From: Deltaproteobacteria bacterium
Lineage (GTDB): Bacteria; Desulfobacterota_B; Binatia; UBA9968
Reading direction: 5' to 3'
Length of the DNA stretch: 5,137 bases
Assembly (NCBI GenBank): GCA_016193385.1
Contig: JACPSF010000030.1
Location: forward strand, 1-5,137
In this document: positions 1 to 5,137 of the stretch, piece by piece
Layout: every line of letters starts with the position of its first letter
How positions within the stretch are numbered: the stretch's first letter is position 1
The notes under the pieces: model-generated
What the model saw: the letters and a program-made list of their open reading frames with translations, nothing else
Databases searched by the model: none
Told to the model about the DNA's origin: nothing
Made by a program: the position numbers and the translations under genes

Positions 1-1038
1 CGCACGATAGGCTTGCCGAAGGAGTATGGCGGGCCGGAGTTCGACTTGCGCACCTGGGTGGTGCTGATCGATGAGCTTTCCTACCCTGATATCTCCTGCG
101 GCAAGATTTTAACTCAATGCTGGAAAGGCGCGCGACGACTTGGAGAACACGCGACCAAGGAGCAAAAGGACCGCTTTCTGCCGGCCTTCCGAGACGACGA
201 TACGTACCTGCTGGGAGGAGCGGCAACGGAGCCGGGTTCCGGCTCCGATAACCAGCTACCGTACGACGCCCCTGACGCCGGCATTATGCTCACGGCCAAG
301 CGCGAGGGGAACACCTACGTGCTTAACGGTCGCAAGCATTTCATCTCCAACAGTCCCGTGGCCAAGCTCTTGGTGGTGAACGCTCGCACGGATAAGACAG
401 TAGGTGCCTCCAAGGGTTCCAGCCGCTTTCTTGTTCCCACGGACACGCCGGGTTTTAGGGTAGCCTCGGTGCACGACAAGGTGGGCTTTCGCATCTACCT
501 TCAGGGAGAGCTCGACTTCGACAACGTCAAGGTGCCCGTGGAAAATCTGTTGGGAGGAAAGGAAGGGGGAGCCGGCGGCGGCGAGGGAGTCGCGAGCAAA
601 GTGGAGTTGGCTGCTCACGCCATGACTCTCAGCCGTGCTGCGCTCGATGCGGCGATAAAGTATGCCAACGAGAGAATCCAGGGCGGCCGGCCGATCATCC
701 AGCATCAAGCCGTGGCCATGATGATTGCCGAGATGTACCAGACCCTGCAGGCCGGCAGAACTCTTCTCTGGCGTTTGGCCTGGATGGGTGACATGGGGCA
801 GAGCGATCACGCTTTGATGCATACGACGAAGGTTTTTTGCACGGAAGCTGCCTTGAAGATTTGTCTTATTGCGATGGAGGTTTTTGGTGGCAGCGGGGTG
901 ATGCGGGAGCTTCCGGCCCAGAAGTTTGTGCGCGACGCGATGGTGTTTCAGCACATGGACGGCACCCAACAGGTCAATCGGATCAAGATCGGGAGAATCC
1001 TGGCAGAGCGACTCAAGGAGGGAAGGCTCTCTAGATAG
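1..1038 (+). CDS. Acyl-CoA dehydrogenase, N-terminally cut by window edge
   Basis: This is a flavin-dependent dehydrogenase that would introduce a double bond into an acyl-CoA thioester and pass electrons to ETF in the cytoplasm. The frame is open from base 1 and reads GLPKEYGG at the left edge, the usual acyl-CoA dehydrogenase N-domain motif, so the real start lies upstream and the TTG at 13 is not a start. Further family marks are TEPGSGSD (about 217-252), NGRKHFISNS (about 325-354), the FDNVKVPVENLLG beta-domain motif (about 517-555), and the C-terminal EVFGGSGVMRELPAQKFVRDA signature (877-939) followed by MDGTQQVNRIKIGRIL. The canonical catalytic Glu of MCAD-type enzymes lies in an EGT motif; here it is Asp (codon 958-960). 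A Gly-rich loop follows VPVENLLG. The substrate cannot be named. It is followed after 82 bases by the binding-protein array on the same strand. Confidence 0.93.
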   Translation, partial: RTIGLPKEYGGPEFDLRTWVVLIDELSYPDISCGKILTQCWKGARRLGEHATKEQKDRFLPAFRDDDTYLLGGAATEPGSGSDNQLPYDAPDAGIMLTAKREGNTYVLNGRKHFISNSPVAKLLVVNARTDKTVGASKGSSRFLVPTDTPGFRVASVHDKVGFRIYLQGELDFDNVKVPVENLLGGKEGGAGGGEGVASKVELAAHAMTLSRAALDAAIKYANERIQGGRPIIQHQAVAMMIAEMYQTLQAGRTLLWRLAWMGDMGQSDHALMHTTKVFCTEAALKICLIAMEVFGGSGVMRELPAQKFVRDAMVFQHMDGTQQVNRIKIGRILAERLKEGRLSR

Positions 1039-1120
1039 AGCAGAAGGCGTCCGGGTTTAGTCGTCTCCTTGGTGATAAGGAAGGGCTCGTCGAAGTGTCG
1101 TCTTTCCCAAGAAGTGGGCG

Positions 1121-1351
1121 ATGAAGCGATTGCCAATCTTTGCGGCCTCTATCTCTGTGGTTGTTGCTCTAGCGGCGCTGGCTCACAGCGCACCGGCGGC
1201 TCCACTGGATGACCTCATGACTCAAGACCAAGCCGAGATGGTCGACAGGCTCACCAGAGAATACGGCAAAATTCTGGTGGACTGTCGTAGAGCTTCTGGA
1301 TGTGGTCGAGCTGCTGGCAGAGCAAACGTGGGGTTGCCTGATGGAGCATAG
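1121..1351 (+). pseudogene. Collapsed solute-binding protein copy 1 (signal peptide fused to C-terminal tail)
   Basis: The 76-codon frame starts with MKRL and a complete Sec signal peptide ending near SAPA, then APLDDL, which matches copy 4 residue for residue in length. At residue 33 it jumps to TQDQAEMVDRLTREYGKIL, which is the extreme C-terminal tail of copy 4. Against the 344-residue copy 4, 288 codons (864 nt, in frame) are missing, which is essentially the whole ligand-binding domain. After GKIL the usual GFTK and stop are lost, apparently by a one-base change, and the frame runs on for 24 unrelated residues to a TAG at 1349-1351. A weak purine stretch (AAGTGGG) precedes the ATG. It cannot be a working binding protein. 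Whether a small secreted peptide is made is unknown. Confidence 0.85.
1195..1218 (+). repeat. 24-nt identity between copy 1 and copy 4 at the signal-peptide cleavage region
   Basis: These bases are identical to 3465-3488 in copy 4 and encode the end of the signal peptide plus APLDDL. The identity stops where copy 1 is joined to its C-terminal tail at about 1217-1219. It supports a close relation between the lost copy 1 gene and copy 4, and fixes the left breakpoint of the copy 1 deletion. Confidence 0.85.
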
Positions 1352-1370
1352 TAAAAGCAAGAAGCGGACT

Positions 1371-2408
1371 GTGAAACGGTTAGCGTCATTTGCTAGCGTT
1401 TTAATGATAGCGTTTTTCGGTCAGCACGGACTGAATGCCCAGGTTTTATCCGTTTCCGTAGAGGAGCTACTAGCCGCTGCTGGCAGAGAGGGGGTTATTG
1501 ACTTCTACGCGACCTCTACTTTGACCCCTGAAGGGACTCAAAAACTGAATGAGGCTTTCAACAAGAGGTATAACCTCAATATCAAACTGAATTATACCCC
1601 TGGAGACTCCTTCACGAGGGATGTGGGGAAAGTGGTTGGTCTTGCGGCCGCCGGCGTCCCTCCGGAGTTGGACCTGATGGTCGTCCATGATGCAGGCCAT
1701 GCGACTCTGTGGCTGAGAAAGCTCCACCAGCCTTTCGACTACGCCAAGTTGGGCGTTGATCGCCAGGCCATTGGTTATGATAGCGGGACGGTCATCTTAG
1801 CCAATCAGTTCGTTCTTCCAGCTTATAACAAGCAGATTCTGCCTTCCCAGGACGTGCCGAAAAGGTGGGAAGATCTTTTAGATCCGAAGTGGAGGGGGGG
1901 CAAACTGGGGATGAGCACCGCAACCCACCACTTAGCTCGGTTGGCGGCGGCGTGGGGTGAAAAGAAGGCCTCTGAGTTTGTAAAGGCTTTGGCCAAACAG
2001 CAACCGTACCTGGGAGAAATTGCAACGGTTTACACTCGCCTCCAGTTGGGAGAGATCCTCATCGCAATCACGATGACCGACAGCTTCATTCACAGAGCAA
2101 AGGTGACCGGTGCGCCGATTGTCTTTGCTGAAGGGATTGAGCCGGTGATCTCGCCCGCGTACAACGCCGGCGTGCTTAAGGGTGCCCGTCATCCGAATAC
2201 AGGGTATCTCTTTGCTGCTTTTCTCACTACCCCTGAGGCGCAGCAGATCTGGGAGAAATATAACGGCCAGACCTCTGTCTTTGTTCCTGGGACGCCGGCT
2301 TACAGGTATGCGCAGGGCAAGAAAGTGCTGTATATGGCGCAAGAGCAGGCCCAGACAATCGACAGGCTAACGAGAGAGTACGGCAAGATCCTCGGTTTCA
2401 CGAAGTAA
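1371..2408 (+). CDS. Periplasmic solute-binding protein of ABC transporter, iron/family-1 type (copy 2, intact)
   Basis: This is a probable exported type-2 periplasmic binding protein that would deliver a ligand to an ABC transporter. I place the start at GTG 1371 because the resulting 345-residue protein begins VKRL and aligns with the MKRL starts and 344-residue length of copy 4, with only one extra residue before the EGVIDFY motif. An ATG at 1341 is in frame and would add 10 residues, overlapping the end of copy 1; a GTG at 1302 is also in frame. Neither main candidate has a strong Shine-Dalgarno site. A hydrophobic signal segment ends near LNA. Family marks follow: ELLAAAGREGVIDFY, DLMVVHDAGHATLWLRKLH, YDSGTVILANQ, WEDLLDPKWRGGKLGM and the IEPVISPAYNAGV region. 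It ends with IDRLTREYGKILGFTK. There is no FbpA-like Tyr-Tyr iron motif in the expected C-terminal part, so iron as ligand is doubtful. Confidence 0.88.
   Translation: MKRLASFASVLMIAFFGQHGLNAQVLSVSVEELLAAAGREGVIDFYATSTLTPEGTQKLNEAFNKRYNLNIKLNYTPGDSFTRDVGKVVGLAAAGVPPELDLMVVHDAGHATLWLRKLHQPFDYAKLGVDRQAIGYDSGTVILANQFVLPAYNKQILPSQDVPKRWEDLLDPKWRGGKLGMSTATHHLARLAAAWGEKKASEFVKALAKQQPYLGEIATVYTRLQLGEILIAITMTDSFIHRAKVTGAPIVFAEGIEPVISPAYNAGVLKGARHPNTGYLFAAFLTTPEAQQIWEKYNGQTSVFVPGTPAYRYAQGKKVLYMAQEQAQTIDRLTREYGKILGFTK
1779..1863 (+). repeat. 85-nt perfect direct repeat, copy in gene 2
   Basis: This tract is identical base for base to 2849-2933 in copy 3, including all third codon positions, while sequence on both sides differs at scattered sites. 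It encodes the DSGTVILANQ to DVPK segment. The same segment in copy 4 is clearly diverged. The spacing between the two tracts is 1070 bases. The pattern fits a recent gene-conversion tract within the tandem array. Confidence 0.9.
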
Positions 2409-2426
2409 GGAGCATTCAGGCGACCT

Positions 2427-2439
2427 ACCTCGCGAGGTG
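2427..2439 (+). promoter_or_regulatory. Ribosome binding site of copy 3 inside a 12-bp palindrome
   Basis: GAGGTG at 2434-2439 is a good Shine-Dalgarno sequence 4 bases before the ATG at 2444 and decides that start. It lies within the perfect palindrome ACCTCGCGAGGT (2427-2438). In RNA this could fold as a short ACCU/AGGU stem with a CGCG loop that covers the Shine-Dalgarno bases. A second, weaker purine run (AAGGAG, 2407-2412) overlaps the end of copy 2 but is too far upstream to serve this start. The regulatory role is inference. Confidence 0.6.
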
Positions 2440-2443
2440 ACCT

Positions 2444-3394
2444 ATGAAGCGATGGCGGCTTTTGCCCGCGGGCGGTCTGGTCCTGCTTATCCTGAGCGGG
2501 TGGCCCTACGTAGCGCGGGCCGCTCTTTCGGATGACCTCATAGCCGGAGCGAAAAGAGAGGGAGTCATCGAGTTCTATGCACCCTCTACCCTGACCCCTG
2601 AAGGAGCTCAAAAGCTAGGCGAGGCCTTTAACAGAAAGTTCGGTCTGAACATCACGCTGAATTTTCACTCTTCGGGGTCTATCACTAGGGATGTGGGAAA
2701 GGTAGTGGGTCTTGGAGTCGCTGGCATGCGTCCGGAGTGGGACCTCATGGTGGCTCACGATGGCGGTCACGCCACGCTGTGGCTTCGAAAGATCCACCAG
2801 CCTTTCGACTACGCCAAGCTGGGCGTCGATTCCCAGGCAATTGGTTACGATAGCGGGACGGTCATCTTAGCCAATCAGTTCGTTCTTCCAGCTTATAACA
2901 AGCAGATTCTGCCTTCCCAGGACGTGCCGAAAAAGTGGGAAGATCTTTTGGATCCCAAGTGGAAGGGCGGCAAGCTGGGGATGAGCACCGCAACCCACCA
3001 CTTCGCTCGGCTGGCAACTGCGTGGGGGGAGAAAAAGACCACTGAGTTCGTAAAGGCGTTGGCCAGGCAGCAACCGTACTTGGGAGAATTCGGAACGATT
3101 TACACTCGCCTCCAGTTAGGCGAGATCCTCATCGCAACCACGATGACCGATAGCTTCATTCACCGGGCGAAGGTGGCGGGCGCTCCGCTTGTCTTTGCTG
3201 AAGGGATTGAGCCCGTGATCTCACCCGCCCAAAACGCTGGCGTGCTTAAAGGTGCCCGTCATCCCAACGTGGCGCACCTCTTCACAGCTTTTTTTACGAC
3301 TTCGGAGGCTGGTAGACAGGCTCACGGTAGAGTACGGCAAAATCCTTGGCTTCACGAGGTAGCAGCTAAGTTGCGAACAGGAGCTAACGTATGA
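2444..3394 (+). CDS. Periplasmic solute-binding protein, copy 3, with 3' deletion and frameshifted tail
   Basis: This is a 316-codon paralogue of copies 2 and 4, with a Sec signal peptide (MKRW start, hydrophobic core, cleavage near ARA-ALSDD) and the same order of motifs: GVIEFYAPSTLTPEG, DLMVAHDGGHATLWLRKIH, YDSGTVILANQ, WEDLLDPKWKGGKLGM and IEPVISPAQNAGV. It follows the family to FTTSEA (Ala codon 3308-3310). Where copies 2 and 4 have 120 bases before the GAC of DRLT, this gene has 4, a net loss of 116 nt that shifts the frame. The last 26 residues are therefore unrelated to the family, and the true tail survives in another frame at 3315-3362. The lost part covers the QIWEKY...GKKVLY segment, about 39 residues, probably the final helices of the C-lobe. 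It could be a dying gene or a shortened but folded protein. It ends by overlapping the copy 4 start codon. Confidence 0.85.
   Translation: MKRWRLLPAGGLVLLILSGWPYVARAALSDDLIAGAKREGVIEFYAPSTLTPEGAQKLGEAFNRKFGLNITLNFHSSGSITRDVGKVVGLGVAGMRPEWDLMVAHDGGHATLWLRKIHQPFDYAKLGVDSQAIGYDSGTVILANQFVLPAYNKQILPSQDVPKKWEDLLDPKWKGGKLGMSTATHHFARLATAWGEKKTTEFVKALARQQPYLGEFGTIYTRLQLGEILIATTMTDSFIHRAKVAGAPLVFAEGIEPVISPAQNAGVLKGARHPNVAHLFTAFFTTSEAGRQAHGRVRQNPWLHEVAAKLRTGANV
2849..2933 (+). repeat. 85-nt perfect direct repeat, copy in gene 3
   Basis: This is the partner of the identical tract at 1779-1863. Identity stops at a T/C difference just before it and a G/A difference just after it. Additional shorter identical blocks follow in both genes, for example the ATGAGCACCGCAACCCACCA stretch, so a longer partly converted region is possible. 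Confidence 0.9.
3315..3362 (+). pseudogene. Out-of-frame original C-terminal tail of copy 3
   Basis: Read in the third frame this stretch gives DRLTVEYGKILGFTR followed by TAG at 3360-3362, clearly the same tail that ends copies 2 and 4 (DRLTREYGKILGFTK). It is out of frame with the rest of copy 3 because of the deletion just upstream. Bases 3330-3357 (28 nt) are identical to 4393-4420 at the end of copy 4. It marks where copy 3 used to stop, leaving 28 bases of spacer before copy 4. Confidence 0.88.
3379..3383 (+). promoter_or_regulatory. Shine-Dalgarno site of copy 4
   Basis: AGGAG lies 7 bases before the ATG at 3391, the best ribosome binding site in the array. It sits in what was the spacer after the ancestral stop of copy 3 and is now inside the frameshifted copy 3 reading frame, so ribosomes finishing copy 3 pass over it. 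Confidence 0.7.
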
Positions 3395-4425
3395 AGCGAT
3401 TACGGTTATCCCTGGCAATCAGCTTGAGCCTGTTTTTCCTGACCGGATGGCCCTGCTCGCCGCAGGCGGCTCCACTGGATGACCTCATAGCTGCGGCGAG
3501 GAAAGAGGGAGCCATCGATTTTTATGCGCCGGCGGCTGTGGGCCCTCAGGGTGTTAAGACGCTAGGCGAGGCTTTTAATAAGAAGTACGGTCTCAATATC
3601 ACGGCCAATTTTCATCCTTCTTCTTCTATGACGAGGGACATAGGGAAGGTAGTGGGTCTTGCGGCGGCCGGCGTGCCTCCCGAGTGGGACCTGATGGTGG
3701 TTCATGATGCCGCCCACGCCACGCTGTGGCTTAGAAGACTGCACCAGTTGTTCGACTACAGAAGTCTGGGTGTTGATACCAAGTTAATCCACTATGACAG
3801 CGGCACTGTCGCTTTCGCCAACCAGATCGTTCTTCCAGCCTACAACAAAACGATCCTGCCTCCTCGATCTATTCCGAAGAGATGGGAAGATCTTCTGGAC
3901 CCCGCATGGAAGGGCGGCAAGTTGGGAATGACTACCGCAAGCCATCACCTGGCCCGGCTGGCAACTCTATGGGGTGAGGAGAAAACCACCGGCTTTGTGA
4001 AAGCCCTGGCTGGACAGCAGCCTACCCTGGGATCGCAGCCGGAGATTTACACCCGCCTCCTGTTGGGCGAGATCGTCATTGCCATCACGCTCACGGATGA
4101 TCGCCCCCACATGGCCAAACTCACCGGCGCGCCCATTGTCCATGCCGACGGAATAGAGCCCGTGATTTCGCCTGCATTTCAGGCCGGCGTGCCTAAGGGC
4201 GCCCGTCATCCCAATGTGGGGCACCTCTTCACGGCTTTTCTTACAACACGAGATGGTCAGGAGATCTGGGAGAAGTACGGGGGCCAGACGTCGGCGTTCG
4301 TTGCGGGGACAACCGCCTACAAGTACGTGCAGGGGAAAAAGGTTTTGTATATGACGCAGGACCAGGCCCAGATGATCGACAGACTCACGAGGGAGTACGG
4401 CAAAATCCTTGGCTTCACGAAGTAG
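3391..4425 (+). CDS. Periplasmic solute-binding protein of ABC transporter, iron/family-1 type (copy 4, intact)
   Basis: This is a 344-residue probable periplasmic binding protein. A Sec signal peptide covers about residues 1-26, with a hydrophobic core and likely cleavage near PQA-APLDD. The Cys at 22 is preceded by Pro and does not form a lipobox, so it is not a lipoprotein. The mature part starts with DDLIAAARKEGAIDFYAP, the standard opening of COG1840-like binding proteins, then DLMVVHDAAHATLW (from residue 100), YDSGTVAFANQ (from 135), WEDLLDPAWKGGKLGM (from 165) and IEPVISPAFQAGV, and ends with MIDRLTREYGKILGFTK. It is the most diverged of the three long copies and the best reference for the damaged ones, because it has the same tail as copy 1 (TQDQA) and copy 3. 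Its start overlaps the copy 3 stop as ATGA, and it has a strong Shine-Dalgarno site. The ligand is unknown; no transporter subunits are nearby. Confidence 0.92.
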   Translation: MKRLRLSLAISLSLFFLTGWPCSPQAAPLDDLIAAARKEGAIDFYAPAAVGPQGVKTLGEAFNKKYGLNITANFHPSSSMTRDIGKVVGLAAAGVPPEWDLMVVHDAAHATLWLRRLHQLFDYRSLGVDTKLIHYDSGTVAFANQIVLPAYNKTILPPRSIPKRWEDLLDPAWKGGKLGMTTASHHLARLATLWGEEKTTGFVKALAGQQPTLGSQPEIYTRLLLGEIVIAITLTDDRPHMAKLTGAPIVHADGIEPVISPAFQAGVPKGARHPNVGHLFTAFLTTRDGQEIWEKYGGQTSAFVAGTTAYKYVQGKKVLYMTQDQAQMIDRLTREYGKILGFTK

Positions 4426-4446
4426 CGACGGACGAACATTTTGGTC

Positions 4447-5137
4447 ATGACCCCAACGAGAGAAGTTTATTGGAACATCAGTGCCATTTGGCTGATGTAC
4501 GTCCTCCTGATTCCGACCGTTCTTGTCTTTGCTTACGGCGTTTACCGCCACTATCGCCTGTGGCGGTTGGGCAAACCGGAAAACCGTTTTGCGCCCGTTT
4601 CCGAGCGCATCAAGGGGCTATTGGTCTATGGGCTGGGCCAGGCGCGGCTTCTAAGAAATATCTACGGCGGGCTCTTCCACACGCTTATATTTTTCGGCTT
4701 TGTCATCCTGTTCATCGGTACCCTCGTCGTCGCGATTCACGAGGATCTTGGCCTTCGCATCATGCAGGGAAACTTCTACCTTTTCTTCCAGTCCCTGGCG
4801 CTCGACGTTTTCGGATTACTCTGCATCTTGGGAGTTCTGATCGCGTTCTTCCAGCGATATCTTCTCGGACCCAAGAGGCTAGACAGCACATGGCAGGATG
4901 CGGTCATTCTGGGCGGCCTCCTGACAGTTCTCCTGACCGGGTTTATGATCGAGGGCCTGCGGATCATCGCGACGCAGGATCCGTGGGGGGCCTGGTCGCC
5001 GGTCGGACTGGTCACGGGGAAGCTTTTGGCCCGCATTGTCCCTACGGACCTGTCTCTCACTCTGCATGCCTTTCTCTGGTGGTTTCATCTGTTGCTGGTC
5101 TTTGGCTTGATCGCCTGGTTGCCGTATTCAAAGCTCC
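4447..5137 (+). CDS. Membrane-bound (Fe-S)-binding oxidoreductase, NarI-like N-terminal domain (probable ETF:quinone type), cut at 3' edge
   Basis: The frame is open from ATG 4447 to the window end (230 complete codons, no stop). It encodes about five hydrophobic segments, near residues 10-34, 75-97, 113-136, 150-171 and 206-227. Histidines at 78, 98, 207 and 214 sit in or near segments 2 and 5, fitting haem b ligation in the nitrate reductase gamma-like domain. The strings LVYGLGQARLLRN, GGLFHTLIFFGF, WWFHLLLVFGLIAWLPYSK and LTGFMIEGLRI are typical of the membrane domain found at the N terminus of heterodisulfide-reductase-like proteins. In those proteins it is followed by a ferredoxin domain and CCG cysteine motifs, here beyond the edge. 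Such proteins often lie beside etfAB and acyl-CoA dehydrogenase genes and are thought to pass ETF electrons to (mena)quinone. It starts 21 bases after copy 4 with only a weak ribosome binding site. A plain NarI, HdrE or DsrM subunit is the alternative. Confidence 0.82.
   Translation, partial: MTPTREVYWNISAIWLMYVLLIPTVLVFAYGVYRHYRLWRLGKPENRFAPVSERIKGLLVYGLGQARLLRNIYGGLFHTLIFFGFVILFIGTLVVAIHEDLGLRIMQGNFYLFFQSLALDVFGLLCILGVLIAFFQRYLLGPKRLDSTWQDAVILGGLLTVLLTGFMIEGLRIIATQDPWGAWSPVGLVTGKLLARIVPTDLSLTLHAFLWWFHLLLVFGLIAWLPYSKL

Noticed and set aside
256..969. Long minus-strand open frame opposite the acyl-CoA dehydrogenase
   Set aside because: It is a shadow of a clearly recognised plus-strand gene, with no family motifs or ribosome binding site of its own.
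1039..1120. Terminator or promoter between the acyl-CoA dehydrogenase and the array
   Set aside because: Only a 4-bp CCTT/AAGG stem without a T-run is visible, and I saw no convincing -35/-10 pair.
1310..1488. 13-nt repeat GCTGCTGGCAGAG at 1310-1322 and 1476-1488
   Set aside because: It is short, made of common Leu/Ala codons, and flanked by unrelated sequence, so chance is a sufficient explanation.
3448..3462. Lipobox in the copy 4 signal peptide (GWPC)
   Set aside because: The residue before Cys is Pro and the preceding pattern does not fit the lipobox, so an ordinary Sec-cleaved signal is more likely.
1121..4425. Transposon- or phage-driven origin of the array
   Set aside because: No transposase, integrase, terminal inverted repeats or target-site duplications were seen; homologous recombination between tandem copies explains the pattern.
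4423..4447. Possible TAG readthrough fusing copy 4 to the membrane protein, which is in the same frame seven codons later
   Set aside because: A shared frame happens by chance one time in three. Export of copy 4 and the separate ATG argue for two proteins; nothing supports recoding.
3967..4551. 194-codon minus-strand open frame across the end of copy 4 and the start of the membrane protein
   Set aside because: It covers two well-supported plus-strand genes, and its translation shows no recognisable domain.

Overview
The window reads as one continuous block of plus-strand genes from a Gram-negative bacterium. Exported solute-binding proteins with Sec-type signal peptides and a membrane-anchored electron-transfer protein imply a periplasm and a respiratory quinone pool. 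The base composition is moderately GC-rich. The pairing of an acyl-CoA dehydrogenase with a b-type-cytochrome/Fe-S oxidoreductase of the ETF:(mena)quinone type is typical of Desulfobacterota-like and other environmental lineages that oxidise acids or aromatics, but the taxonomic placement is only a low-confidence inference.

Layout. (1) 1-1038 is the C-terminal three quarters or so of an acyl-CoA dehydrogenase, cut by the window edge. (2) 1121-4425 is a tandem array of four related genes for periplasmic solute-binding proteins of the iron/family-1 type (COG1840-like). Copy 1 (1121-1351) has collapsed to a signal peptide joined directly to the C-terminal tail. Copy 2 (1371 or 1341 to 2408) is intact. 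Copy 3 (2444-3394) has lost about 116 bp near its 3' end relative to its paralogues, so it ends in a frameshifted tail that overlaps the start of copy 4 by ATGA. Copy 4 (3391-4425) is intact. (3) 4447-5137 is the N-terminal membrane domain (about 230 residues, five hydrophobic segments with histidines) of a NarI-like/heterodisulfide-reductase-like (Fe-S)-binding oxidoreductase, cut by the right edge and open to the end.

How they may work together. Acyl-CoA dehydrogenases pass electrons to ETF, and the membrane protein at the right edge belongs to a family thought to pass ETF electrons to quinones, so the two outer genes fit one beta-oxidation-like pathway. The solute-binding proteins between them have no permease or ATPase in the window. 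They may capture a substrate, perhaps an organic acid, for that pathway or for a transporter encoded elsewhere; this is inference. The clearest story in the sequence is the evolution of the array: tandem duplication, an 85-nt perfectly identical tract between copies 2 and 3 that suggests recent gene conversion, and two independent deletions ending close to the same conserved C-terminal tail. I saw no RNA genes, CRISPR arrays, mobile elements or convincing terminators. No stretch longer than about 100 bases is without a gene or gene remnant.
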